NCBI GenBank assembly: GCA_046714355.1
Contig: JBKKAR010000168.1
Location: forward strand, 1 to 16,778
DNA length: 16,778 nucleotides
Direction: 5' to 3'
From: JACDAN01 sp046714355
Lineage (GTDB): Bacteria > Actinomycetota > Thermoleophilia > Gaiellales > Gaiellaceae
Made by a program: the position numbers and the translations under genes. The notes under the pieces are model-generated. The model searched no databases and was not told the origin of the DNA. It was given only the letters and a program-made list of their open reading frames with translations. This document shows positions 6,343 to 13,472 of the stretch, piece after piece (position 1 is the stretch's first letter; every line of letters starts with the position of its first letter).

Positions 6343-7098
6343 GAGGACGATCGCTGCCAGCGCGATCGTCGTCACCGGGTAGAGGGTCGACAGAACGGAG
6401 ACGACGCTGACGGCTCCCTGGCTGGAGGCCGCGGCGAAGAGCGCGTTCGCGGCCGTATCCATGACCCCGATGAGCGCGATCGTCCCAAGACTGCCGCGGG
6501 CTGCGGCGAGCGAAGGGCGCAGCACGAGCCAGGCCGCGAACGTAATTACGCCCACCGAGGCGCGGAACACGAGCGCCGCCCAGAGGAAGTCCTGCTCGCT
6601 CGCCTCGTGCATCGGGACGTAGTAGCCGCCGAAGCCAATCACCGCGGCGAGCGCCCAAGGGACGCCGGCCGCCACCCTGACGTCCCCGCCCTGATGTCGT
6701 TCGAAGGACGCGAGGGCAACACCCGCAAGCGCGAGAGCGAACCCGGCGAGCTGTGCAGCGGACACGTCGTCCCCCGCCGCGATGCCGAAGGTGACCGGAA
6801 CGACGGCACCGACGGCGGCGATCGGCGCGACGACGCTCATGGAACCAACCGCCATGCCGCGATAGAAAGCCGCCAGCCCGAGCGTGCCGAAGATGCCGGC
6901 CACCGTTGCCCAGAGGACGGACGCGCCGGGCGGGCCGTTCCCGGCCACCGCGACGATGAGAGCGATCCCGAGGAGGCCCGAGACCTGCGCGAGCAGGAGA
7001 ACGACGAGGAGATGGACCGTGCGGCTCTTGAGCCCTCCGAAGAAGTCGGCGACGCCCCAGGCGATGCTCGCCCCGAGCGCGCAGGCAGCAGCCAGCAC
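6265..7098 (-). CDS. EamA/DMT-superfamily transporter
   Basis: This 277-residue protein is almost entirely hydrophobic, with about ten transmembrane helices arranged as two EamA repeats of five. Recognisable features are the opening ALGASIAWGVADFFGG, AAFYRGMAVGSMSVVAPIAA at the end of the first repeat, and the equivalent ASSQGAVSVVSVLSTLYPV in the second. It ends with the typical LSERIDRLQRLGVAAALIGV segment. The family exports or exchanges small metabolites across the inner membrane; the substrate cannot be read from sequence. GTG 7098 is the start, three bases after the stop of the upstream nuclease gene, so the two are probably co-transcribed. Its 3' end overlaps arsR tail-to-tail. It is transcribed toward arsR and so is not an ArsR-operon member. 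Confidence 0.9.
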   Translation of the reverse strand: MLAAACALGASIAWGVADFFGGLKSRTVHLLVVLLLAQVSGLLGIALIVAVAGNGPPGASVLWATVAGIFGTLGLAAFYRGMAVGSMSVVAPIAAVGAVVPVTFGIAAGDDVSAAQLAGFALALAGVALASFERHQGGDVRVAAGVPWALAAVIGFGGYYVPMHEASEQDFLWAALVFRASVGVITFAAWLVLRPSLAAARGSLGTIALIGVMDTAANALFAAASSQGAVSVVSVLSTLYPVTTIALAAIVLSERIDRLQRLGVAAALIGVVLISAG

Positions 7099-7101
7099 GG
7101 G

Positions 7102-7935
7102 CTAGTCCGGAATGGGTCGCGTCGCCGCGACGGCGTCGAGCTGATTCGCGTGGTAAAGCACGGCTGCCTCCGCCGTCCGTGCCGCGCGGCCGTCGTGGTG
7201 GACGGCGACGGCGTGGACGACCTCGGCGAGCGCGCCTCGGTCGAGCCCGCCGGCATGTGACTCGATCAGCCGGATCCCAAGCTGGACGTGCCCGAGCAGC
7301 CGGCCCTCCTCGGTCGGCCGGAACGACGGTCCGCGACCGAGCTCGAGCGTCCGTCCCGCATCGTGGAGGAGCGCCGCGGCGACGAGCAGGTCGCTGCGGA
7401 GCCGGGGATGAACCTGCGCGGTCTCGCGGCAGAGCGTCGCGACGGCGACGGTGTGCTCGAGGAGGCCGCCGGCGTAGACGTGGTGTGCCTCCGGGCTAGC
7501 GGGCAACTCGCGGAGCCGCGCCCGGAGTGGCTCGTCCGAGAGGAATCGCCCGACGAGTGTCTTCAGACCGGCGTGGGCGATCTCGCCGGCGAGAAATTCG
7601 AGGAAGCCGTCCAGCTCGTCGGCGTCCCGGCGCATCGCAGGCGTCAGCTCGGCGGCGTCCTGACCCTCGGCGTGCTCGATCGCGCGAACGTCGAGCTGGA
7701 GCCGGTCGCGGAACTTGTCGACCCGGCCGAGCACCCGGACGGCGTCGCCCTCGCCGAACCGCGAGTCGAGGAGCTCGACGTCGTTCCACACGCGTGCCTC
7801 GATCTTCCCGCTTCGGTCGACGAGCTCGAGGGCGAGGTAGTCGGAGCCCGTCTTCGTCCTCCGCCGCTCCTTCCGGGCAACCGCGTAGGTGCCCTCGACG
7901 ACACGGTTCTCGGCGAGGTCGGCGATCGTGCTCAC
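7102..7935 (-). CDS. OB-fold/HD-domain protein, YhaM-type 3'-5' exoribonuclease family
   Basis: The 277-residue protein has an N-terminal OB-fold (about 1-90) including RTKTGSDYLALELVDRSG and IEARVW, then an HD phosphohydrolase domain. Metal-ligand candidates are HH..GGLLEHT (151-162, His161), LLHDAGR (190-196, His191-Asp192), His216 in GHVQLG, and HH at 246-247. This order is that of YhaM, a 3'-5' exoribonuclease described in Firmicutes. Actinobacterial relatives are less studied, so RNase activity is an inference. It is slightly shorter than Firmicute YhaM (about 310). GTG 7935 lies six bases after a TAGACT box, which suggests a leaderless mRNA. It leads a two-gene unit with the EamA transporter. 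Confidence 0.85.
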   Translation of the reverse strand: MSTIADLAENRVVEGTYAVARKERRRTKTGSDYLALELVDRSGKIEARVWNDVELLDSRFGEGDAVRVLGRVDKFRDRLQLDVRAIEHAEGQDAAELTPAMRRDADELDGFLEFLAGEIAHAGLKTLVGRFLSDEPLRARLRELPASPEAHHVYAGGLLEHTVAVATLCRETAQVHPRLRSDLLVAAALLHDAGRTLELGRGPSFRPTEEGRLLGHVQLGIRLIESHAGGLDRGALAEVVHAVAVHHDGRAARTAEAAVLYHANQLDAVAATRPIPD

Positions 7936-7977
7936 GGCCCGAGTCTAGGCCGGAAGCAGGATGGTACGGTGCCTCCC
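7936..7977. promoter_or_regulatory. Divergent, mirrored, apparently leaderless promoters
   Basis: This 42-base gap separates two divergent GTG starts. The minus strand has TAGACT (7947-7942) six bases before the nuclease start. The plus strand has TACGGT (7965-7970) seven bases before the DUF1015 start. Both fit a TAnnnT -10 box at leaderless distance. The boxes are 17 bases apart, so each lies where the other's -35 should be, and no separate -35 is seen. Confidence 0.5.
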
Positions 7978-9027
7978 GTGGCCGTGGTCAAGCCGATTCG
8001 GGCCGTCCGCTACGACGAGTCCGTCGCCGGCCCGTTGGAGCAGCTGGTGGCGCCGCCCTACGACGTCCTCGACGCGGCTCAGCGCGAGGAGCTCATGGCC
8101 CGGAGCCCGTTCAACGTCGTCCATCTCACCCTCCCGGAGGACGAAGCGGACGCCGCCCACCTGTGGCGGGAGTGGCTCTCGGACGGCGCGCTCGTCCGGG
8201 ATCAGGAGCCCTCGTTCTGGGCGCTCGAGCAGCAGTACGCCGGGCCGGACGGAGTCGAGCGGACCCGGCGCGGGCTCGTCGCCGCCCTCCGCGTCGAGCC
8301 GTACGAAAACCGGGTCGTCCTGCCGCACGAGCGCACCCACGCGGGACCGAAGGAGGGGCGACTGCGGCTCCTCGAAGCGCTCCAGGCCCACCCCGAGCCG
8401 ATCTTCCTGCTCTACGACGGCGAGCCCCCCTACGAGCATCCGACCCGGGCACCGGACATGGACGTGGAGGGCGCGAGGCTGTGGCGCCTCCCGCCGGGAG
8501 CGATCACGGACTTCTTCGCCGACAAGCAACTCCTGATCGCCGACGGCCACCACCGCTACGAGACGGCAATCGCTTTCGGCGCCGAGCACATCCTCGTCGT
8601 CCTCGTCTCCACCGAGGACTCCGGGCTGATGATCTTCCCGACCCATCGAATCGCGGAGCGGATCAACGGTACGAGCCCGACACAGGGTCTCGACGAGGCT
8701 CTGGCGGAGCTGGACGCGAAGCCGCCCGATCGCGCCGCCGCCGTCGTCTATCGAAAAGGGGGCGCAGTATTGGTCGAGGGAGACGAAGGGGCGCTCGACG
8801 TCCAGCTCGTCGAGTCGCTGGCGCCCGGGCCGGTCAGCTATACACCGTCCGTGGAGGAAGCCGTCGCAGCCGTCGAACAGGGGCGCGCGGAGGGCGCGTT
8901 CATCGTCCGCCCGACGCGCATCGAGGACGTCTTCCGTTTCGCCCAGGCCGGCGAGACGCTGCCGCAGAAGACGACCTACTTCTATCCCAAGCTCCTTTCG
9001 GGGTTGCTGTTCCTGCCGCTCGAGTGA
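7978..9027 (+). CDS. DUF1015-family protein
   Basis: This 349-residue protein belongs to the DUF1015 family, which is widespread but of unknown function. Family landmarks are the N-terminal MAVVKPIRAVRYD and APPYDVLDAAQREEL, the ARSPFNVVHLTLP segment, VVLPHERTHAGPKEGRLRLL (113-132), and the strongest signature LLIADGHHRYETA (185-197). The paired His and Arg-Tyr in that motif resemble an active site, but no reaction is established. It is somewhat shorter than many relatives (about 400), mainly in the C-terminal half. GTG 7978 yields the standard N-terminus. Expression probably starts at TACGGT seven bases upstream. Its TGA overlaps the next gene's GTG by four bases, so the two are co-translated. 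Confidence 0.9.
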   Translation: MAVVKPIRAVRYDESVAGPLEQLVAPPYDVLDAAQREELMARSPFNVVHLTLPEDEADAAHLWREWLSDGALVRDQEPSFWALEQQYAGPDGVERTRRGLVAALRVEPYENRVVLPHERTHAGPKEGRLRLLEALQAHPEPIFLLYDGEPPYEHPTRAPDMDVEGARLWRLPPGAITDFFADKQLLIADGHHRYETAIAFGAEHILVVLVSTEDSGLMIFPTHRIAERINGTSPTQGLDEALAELDAKPPDRAAAVVYRKGGAVLVEGDEGALDVQLVESLAPGPVSYTPSVEEAVAAVEQGRAEGAFIVRPTRIEDVFRFAQAGETLPQKTTYFYPKLLSGLLFLPLE

Positions 9028-9830
9028 CGCCCTGGCTCGAGGTCTGCCGGGCCGCGGCCGCAGGTGTCCGCCTGGCGCTGGAGGAGTTGCCGACGCGAGT
9101 CGAGCGCGAGCCGGTTCTCGCGACCGGCGTTGGCGGCGACGACACGACCGTCGTCGACGACGCGGCGGAACGGGCGGTCGTGGACCGGCTCGAGGAACTG
9201 CATCGAGGCGGAATGGAGTTCACGCTCGTCTCCGAGGAGCTGGGCGAGCGAGCCTACGGCTCGTCGGAGACCCTCGTCGTCCTCGATCCGATCGACGGCT
9301 CCGTGAACGCGAAGCGCGGTCTGCGCAACTTCTGCCTGTCGATTGCGGTGGCTGAGGGGACGACGATGGCCGACGTCGTCTTCGGCTTTGTCCACGACTT
9401 CGGCACGGGCGAGGAGTGGACGGCGATCCGGGGGGAGGGCGCCCAGCTCGACGGCAAGCCGCTCGGCGGCGTACGTCCCAAGGACTCGGTCGAGATCCTC
9501 GCCATGGAGGGCACGCTGGCCGCCTCCGTCGCGGATCATGCGGAGGCCCTTACAGGGTTCGCGCAGCGCTTCCGGATTACCGGGTCGCTCGCGCTCTCGC
9601 TCTGCCAGCTCGCCGCCGGGCGGGTGGACGCTGTCTGCTCGCTGCGCGAGACGCGTGCCGTCGACACCGCGGCAGCGCAGCTCCTCGTCAGGGAGGTCGG
9701 CCTCTCGATCGGCTACGCGGACGCGAGGCCGTGGGAGGCGTCGCCGCTCGACACCGCGCATCGGTCACTCGTCACCGCCGCGGCGACGGAGGAGTTAAGA
9801 GAGCGCCTCTCAAGGATCCTCGTCATGTGA
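9024..9830 (+). CDS. Inositol-monophosphatase-family (IMPase/FIG) phosphatase
   Basis: The 268-residue protein carries the metal-dependent sugar-phosphatase motifs of the inositol monophosphatase superfamily: SEELGE (70-75), LDPIDGSVNAKRG (87-99, with metal-binding Asp88 and Asp91) and a late motif AVDTAAAQLLVREVG (212-226). Asp214 of the late motif is kept, but the usual preceding Trp is replaced by Val. The superfamily dephosphorylates inositol phosphates, fructose-1,6-bisphosphate, PAP or histidinol phosphate, and sequence alone does not choose among them. Length is normal. GTG 9024 overlaps the DUF1015 stop (GTGA). Its last 21 bases overlap the convergent membrane-protein gene. Confidence 0.88.
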   Translation: MTPWLEVCRAAAAGVRLALEELPTRVEREPVLATGVGGDDTTVVDDAAERAVVDRLEELHRGGMEFTLVSEELGERAYGSSETLVVLDPIDGSVNAKRGLRNFCLSIAVAEGTTMADVVFGFVHDFGTGEEWTAIRGEGAQLDGKPLGGVRPKDSVEILAMEGTLAASVADHAEALTGFAQRFRITGSLALSLCQLAAGRVDAVCSLRETRAVDTAAAQLLVREVGLSIGYADARPWEASPLDTAHRSLVTAAATEELRERLSRILVM

Positions 9831-10874
9831 TCTAGCTCCGCGAGTCTGCGGCCCCGCGCGCGGCTCCTCAGCCTCGCCCGAGCGTCGGGCATCGCTCGCC
9901 GGCGGTGGCGCGCCGGTCGCGCGGACGCGCATGATCTTGCTTAGCAGGTCGAACCAGAACGGGGCGCCCAGCATGATCGCCCCGATAGTCAGCGCGAGGC
10001 CTGCGAACTTCGCGAGCCAGGCGAAGAAATCATTCGGCAGCTGTGTGGGCTCGTCTCCGAAGGAAAGGGTCCATCCCAGCGGCAGGTCTAGCTGCTTCGC
10101 GGCGTCCTCGAGCTTGACGTCGTCGAGTGTCTGCTGGGATGCCGCTTCCGCCTGCTTGACGACCGCGGCCCGGATGGCGTCGTCCCGCCAGAGCACGCGC
10201 CCGGACGCGAGGGAGTCGGCGTTGAGCGCAAGGACGACGAGGGTGCCGATCAGGAGGAGGATGAGCTGGATGCGGCGCTTGTACCAGCCAGAGACGCGCT
10301 CCATCGAGTCGTCGAACCACTCCTCGAGGGCGTGATGGAACCTCTCCGCCTCCCGTCCGGCGGACCGATAAAGGGCGAGCAGCGCCTCGGACAGCGCTGC
10401 GTTCGGAATGGACGCCAGCGAGCGCTCGAGCCCCTCGGACGCGTTCTCTATACGTGCGTGAGCAGCCTCCGCCTCCGCTGGATCTGCGTCGGCGAGACGG
10501 TTCGGCGCCTCCCGCGCGAGATCCGTAATTGCCGCGACAAACGTTCGGGAGGGAAGGTACGACGGGTAGGGCGAGCGGCGAAACCACTTCTTCACTCTCG
10601 TTGGGTCGAGAGAGGGATCGGGGCCTCGCCCCGGTCGGATGAGACCTTGCACGAGGGGGTGGCCGTACAGCTGTCTCACGGTCGAGAGCCCGGCCTCCGT
10701 GTTGTACGGCGCCGCGCTGAGTAGATTCAGCAGGCCGAGCTGCAGGAAGCGCGCCCGCAGCCCTACGATGGTCGAGATCGCCTCGTTGATGGTGGTGCAG
10801 ACCAGCGCGAGGACGACATACAGGAAGATGAGGCCGACCGCGACGTCGAGCGCCGGGGAATCGAACATTGGCAC
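9810..10874 (-). CDS. Conserved-looking membrane protein of unknown function, three predicted helices
   Basis: The product is 354 residues from GTG 10874, or 352 from ATG 10868. I do not recognise a named family. Hydrophobic helices lie at about 10-30, 203-220 and 288-308. The first is followed by INEAISTIVGLRARFLQLGL. The long central region contains motif-like stretches PSYLPSRTF (104-112) and WFDDSMERVSGWYKRR (186-201), and the third helix leads into GAPFWFDLL (303-311). These dense aromatic/charged motifs look like conserved functional sites. The C-terminal 35 residues are polar and low-complexity, and the last ones overlap the convergent phosphatase gene. A good promoter (TTGACT-17-TAGCGT) puts transcription start almost on ATG 10868, which favours that codon and a leaderless mRNA. 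Confidence 0.8.
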   Translation of the reverse strand: MPMFDSPALDVAVGLIFLYVVLALVCTTINEAISTIVGLRARFLQLGLLNLLSAAPYNTEAGLSTVRQLYGHPLVQGLIRPGRGPDPSLDPTRVKKWFRRSPYPSYLPSRTFVAAITDLAREAPNRLADADPAEAEAAHARIENASEGLERSLASIPNAALSEALLALYRSAGREAERFHHALEEWFDDSMERVSGWYKRRIQLILLLIGTLVVLALNADSLASGRVLWRDDAIRAAVVKQAEAASQQTLDDVKLEDAAKQLDLPLGWTLSFGDEPTQLPNDFFAWLAKFAGLALTIGAIMLGAPFWFDLLSKIMRVRATGAPPPASDARRSGEAEEPRAGPQTRGARSHDEDP

Positions 10875-10876
10875 GG

Positions 10877-10905
10877 ACGCTACGAGGTTGATCGACTTCA
10901 GTCAA
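10877..10905 (-). promoter_or_regulatory. Promoter of the membrane-protein gene (TTGACT - 17 bp - TAGCGT)
   Basis: On the minus strand, TTGACT (10905-10900) is followed after exactly 17 bases by TAGCGT (10882-10877). This is the best -35/-10 pair in the window. The -10 ends two bases before GTG 10874 and eight before ATG 10868, so the ATG is probably at or near the transcription start. Confidence 0.6.
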
Positions 10906-10928
10906 GCGGTCGACAGGTCGCCCCTTGC

Positions 10929-10934
10929 TACGGT
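10929..10934 (+). promoter_or_regulatory. -10-like TACGGT upstream of mrp
   Basis: TACGGT ends nine bases before ATG 10944. The same hexamer precedes the DUF1015 gene at a similar distance. No convincing -35 lies 16-18 bases upstream. A leaderless mrp mRNA is likely if this box is used. Confidence 0.4.
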
Positions 10935-10943
10935 CTTCTCCAG

Positions 10944-12053
10944 ATGCAGCCAACGCCGGATCAGATCACCGAGGCCCTCGCCCGGGTCATCGACCCCGAG
11001 CTGAAGAAGCCCGTCACCGAGCTCGGGATGGTGCGCGACGTGAACGTCGACCGCAGCCACATCGCCGTCACGATCGCGCTCACCGTGCCCGGCTGCCCGC
11101 TCAGACACAGCTTCGAGGAGCAGGTGCAGCGCGAGCTCCTCCCGTTGCCCGGGATCGAGACGGTCTCGCTCGGGTTCGATGTCATGAGCCCGGAGGAGAA
11201 AGCGGCGCTGACCGCACGCCTTCGCGGCGGCGTCTCGCCCCGCTCGAAGGGGATCTCGATCGACCGCTCGACTCGGGTGATCGCCGTGGCGAGCGGGAAG
11301 GGCGGCGTCGGCAAGTCTACGCTCACCGCGAACCTCGCCGCTGCCTTCGATCGGCTCGGACATCGAACCGGCGTCCTCGACGCCGACGTCTACGGGCACT
11401 CGATCCCGCACATGCTCGGCGTCCACCAGCGACCCGTCGTCGTCGACCGGATGATCGTCCCACCCGTCCGCGGCGAGCTGAAGCTGATGTCGATCGGGTT
11501 CTTCCTCGATGAGAACGAGCCGGTGATGTGGCGCGGGCCGATGCTCCACCGCGCGCTCGAGCAGTTCCTCTCGGACGTTCATTGGGGCGAGCTGGACACG
11601 CTGCTCGTGGACATGCCTCCGGGGACCGGCGACGTCTCGATCTCGCTGGGCCAGCTCCTGCCGCGCGCGGAGGTCGTCGTCGTGACGACGCCGCAGCCCG
11701 CAGCTCAGCAGGTCGCTGTTCGGGCAGCGCAGATGGCGCGCACGACGAACATGCGGCTCCTCGGCGCCGTCGAGAACATGACAGCCCTGGTCGGGAGCGG
11801 CGAGGAGATCTTCGGCTCCGGCGGCGGCGAGGCGCTTGCGGCGGAACTCGAGATCCCGCTGCTCGGCCGGATCCCGCTCGATCCCCGGCTCCGCGAGAGC
11901 GCGGATCTCGGCGAGCCGCTCGTCTGGGCCGATCCCGAGGCGGAGGCCTCGGTGGAGATCGTTCGGCTGGCCGAGGCGATCGCAGCCACGCAGCGCGAGG
12001 AGGGCCTTGGGATCACCAAGCCACTCCCCCTCGCAGCCGCGCATGCTGACTGA
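10944..12053 (+). CDS. mrp: Mrp/ApbC-family iron-sulfur carrier ATPase with N-terminal MIP18 (DUF59) domain
   Basis: This 369-residue cytosolic P-loop protein is a scaffold or carrier for iron-sulfur cluster delivery. The MIP18/DUF59 domain (about 5-85) contains VIDPEL and the conserved Cys51 in VPGCPL. The ATPase domain begins with the deviant Walker A SGKGGVGKST (117-126), followed by LDADVYGHSIP and LLVDMPPGTGD. The usual bacterial CxxC between VENM and IFG.GGG is absent here (VENMTALVGSGEEIFGSGGG), so cluster binding must use other residues. My recollection is that actinobacterial Mrp proteins share this loss, so it is probably lineage-typical. ATG 10944 follows a TACGGT box by nine bases. 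The gene's 3' end overlaps the dehydrogenase gene by 11 bases. Confidence 0.92.
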   Translation: MQPTPDQITEALARVIDPELKKPVTELGMVRDVNVDRSHIAVTIALTVPGCPLRHSFEEQVQRELLPLPGIETVSLGFDVMSPEEKAALTARLRGGVSPRSKGISIDRSTRVIAVASGKGGVGKSTLTANLAAAFDRLGHRTGVLDADVYGHSIPHMLGVHQRPVVVDRMIVPPVRGELKLMSIGFFLDENEPVMWRGPMLHRALEQFLSDVHWGELDTLLVDMPPGTGDVSISLGQLLPRAEVVVVTTPQPAAQQVAVRAAQMARTTNMRLLGAVENMTALVGSGEEIFGSGGGEALAAELEIPLLGRIPLDPRLRESADLGEPLVWADPEAEASVEIVRLAEAIAATQREEGLGITKPLPLAAAHAD

Positions 12054-12780
12054 GGACGTTCTACCGAAGCTGCTCGATCTCGGCTTCGGCGAGGCTGATG
12101 CCGCCGTGCTGGCCGACCACTTCCTCGAGGCCGAGCGGCGTGGCAAGCGCGGTCACGGCTTCTCGCGCGTGGAGTGGCTCGCGACGCAGCAGGTCGATCC
12201 GACCGCCCGTCCGGAGCGCGTGGTCACTGAGGAAGGCTTTGAGCGTTGGGACGGTCGCGGCGCGGTCGGCTACCTGACGCTGGCCGCCATCTGCGACTCC
12301 CAGGTGGCCTCGCCTCCGGAGCACGCCCGGGTCGTCGTCGCCTCGCACTGCTTCCCGACCGGGATGCTGGGCTACTGGACGCGCCGCCTAGCTGACGCCG
12401 GTCTGGTCGCCGCCTTGACGGCGACCTCCCCCGCCCGGCTGGGGCATCCCGACGGCGGTCCTCCGCTCGCCGGGACGAACCCGCTTTCGATCGCCGTCCC
12501 GAGCTCCGACGGCGCGCCGATCGTCGCCGACGTCTCGATGGGACAGGTCACCTACGGCGATGTGATCGCCGGTCTCGCCTCCGATGAGGAGCTCGTCCCG
12601 TTCGGCGGCGACCGAGCGCACAAGGCGTTTGCGCTTGCCCTCGGGCTCCAGCTACTGGTCGACGCTCTCGCCGGAGAGGGCTACGGCGCCGTCCTGGTCG
12701 TCGCCAGGCCGACTGCCGACCCCGTTCCGGCGCTGCGCCGTCTCGCGGCCGGGGTTCGGCTCCCGGGCGACAACTCTTAA
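12043..12780 (+). CDS. Compact Ldh2/malate-lactate dehydrogenase-family oxidoreductase
   Basis: This 245-residue protein resembles the NAD(P)-dependent malate/L-lactate dehydrogenase (Ldh2) family, but is far shorter than the usual 330-360. Landmarks are AERRGKRGHGFSRV near the N-terminus (normally SHG), ASHCFPTGMLGYW in place of the SNHFG active-site region, GTNPLSIAVP, LVPFGGDRAHKAFALALGLQLLVDAL (two adjacent parts) near the C-terminus, and a final VRLPGD. The loop after GTNP that usually ends in TTDP is missing, as are other inserts. The frame is intact and overlaps mrp by 11 bases, so it looks like a compact functional variant rather than a pseudogene. The substrate is unknown; activity could be altered because the SNHFG motif is degenerate. 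No Shine-Dalgarno sequence is visible. Confidence 0.75.
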   Translation: MLTEDVLPKLLDLGFGEADAAVLADHFLEAERRGKRGHGFSRVEWLATQQVDPTARPERVVTEEGFERWDGRGAVGYLTLAAICDSQVASPPEHARVVVASHCFPTGMLGYWTRRLADAGLVAALTATSPARLGHPDGGPPLAGTNPLSIAVPSSDGAPIVADVSMGQVTYGDVIAGLASDEELVPFGGDRAHKAFALALGLQLLVDALAGEGYGAVLVVARPTADPVPALRRLAAGVRLPGDNS

Positions 12781-12854
12781 CCAAGGCTTTCCCTTCCTGT
12801 TGGTCTGGCTTGTCCGGCTCTTGGGCGGCCGTGGGCGAACCTGAGGCCATGAGC

Positions 12855-12862
12855 AAAGGAGG
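12855..12862 (+). promoter_or_regulatory. Ribosome-binding site deciding the start of the acidic secreted protein
   Basis: AAAGGAGG followed by AGTA and ATG 12867 is a perfect Shine-Dalgarno sequence at four-base spacing. It favours ATG 12867 over the in-frame ATG at 12849, which would contain it. The gap 12781-12854 upstream is pyrimidine- and G/C-rich, and I see no convincing promoter in it. Confidence 0.7.
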
Positions 12863-12866
12863 AGTA

Positions 12867-13385
12867 ATGAACAAGCTGATCATCGGCCTTGCGGCACTCG
12901 TGCTGCTGGCGGCAGGTGGTGCCCTTGCGGGTGGCGCGGTTTCGGGGAGCTCGTCCGACGTCTCCGCCGGCACGAGCACCGGCACGACCACGAACGAGAC
13001 CACCACCACGACCGGCACGACGACGGCCGGGACCACGACCGTCGGCACGACCACGGGCGAGGACATCAGCGGCCCGTGTGACGAGGCCGAGCACGCGAAC
13101 GATCCGCGGTGCACGGGCGCCACTCCGGCTCCGGGCACCACGACCGGCCGGGACGACGACGACCGCGGCGACGACGATCGTTCCGGCCCGAATCGTGGCC
13201 CGAGCAGCGATGACGACGACCGGAGCGACGACGACCGTTCTGGCCCGAATCGCGGCCCGAGCGCCGGCGACGACGACCACGACGACGATCGTGGCGAGGT
13301 CGAAGACGAGAACGAGAACGAGAACGAGAACGAAGACCAGGACCACTCCGGGTCGGAGGACAGCTCCGGCGATTCGGACGACTAG
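12867..13385 (+). CDS. Secreted or anchored Thr-rich, Asp-rich repeat protein
   Basis: This 172-residue protein starts with a signal peptide or anchor (MNKLIIGLAALVLLAAGGAL). A Thr-rich stretch of TTT/GTTT units follows (about 35-75), then a short segment with two cysteines (SGPCDEAEHANDPRCTG). The tail is extremely acidic, with two 19-residue repeats containing DDDRSGPNRGPS and runs of Asp, Glu-Asn and Ser-Asp. The fold is probably disordered, and clustered Asp suggests binding of cations or basic surfaces; no named family is recognised. The Thr-rich spacer may be a wall-spanning linker. A gene of the same design (15620) lies on the other side of the two-component system, and both end in SDD with near-identical final codons. 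Confidence 0.8.
   Translation: MNKLIIGLAALVLLAAGGALAGGAVSGSSSDVSAGTSTGTTTNETTTTTGTTTAGTTTVGTTTGEDISGPCDEAEHANDPRCTGATPAPGTTTGRDDDDRGDDDRSGPNRGPSSDDDDRSDDDRSGPNRGPSAGDDDHDDDRGEVEDENENENENEDQDHSGSEDSSGDSDD
13152..13265 (+). repeat. Two tandem 57-base (19-codon) coding repeats
   Basis: Units at 13152-13208 and 13209-13265 encode DDDDRGDDDRSGPNRGPSS and a near-identical second copy. Differences are mostly silent (for example GAT/GAC, TCC/TCT, CGT/CGC), which suggests an older duplication kept under selection for the amino-acid sequence. Confidence 0.8.
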
Positions 13386-13412
13386 GCGGCTCGAAACTGA
13401 GCCCCCGCACGT

Positions 13413-13448
13413 CGAGGCGGTCTTCCGGCTCTCCCCGGGGCCGCCTCG
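13413..13448 (+). terminator. 8-bp G/C stem-loop between the acidic protein and the response regulator
   Basis: CGAGGCGG (13413-13420) pairs perfectly with CCGCCTCG (13441-13448) across a 20-base loop that contains its own CCGG/CCGG pairing. No U-tract follows, so it may be a weak terminator, an mRNA-end structure or a regulatory site for the two-component operon. Confidence 0.35.
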
Positions 13449-13459
13449 GCGCATTCGGG

Positions 13460-13465
13460 TATACG
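13460..13465 (+). promoter_or_regulatory. -10-like TATACG upstream of the response regulator
   Basis: TATACG ends seven bases before ATG 13473, within a G/C-rich gap. No -35 match lies at 16-18 bases. If it is used, the two-component mRNA would be leaderless. Confidence 0.35.
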
Positions 13466-13472
13466 AAGACCC

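Noticed and set aside
11770..11840. Absence of CxxC in Mrp as a sign of inactivation
   Set aside because: Actinobacterial Mrp proteins, as I recall them, commonly lack this motif, and the rest of the protein is intact.
12960..13060. Repetitive ACC/ACG triplets that might look like a CRISPR or microsatellite
   Set aside because: They encode the Thr-rich linker in frame; there are no unique spacers or constant repeat units.
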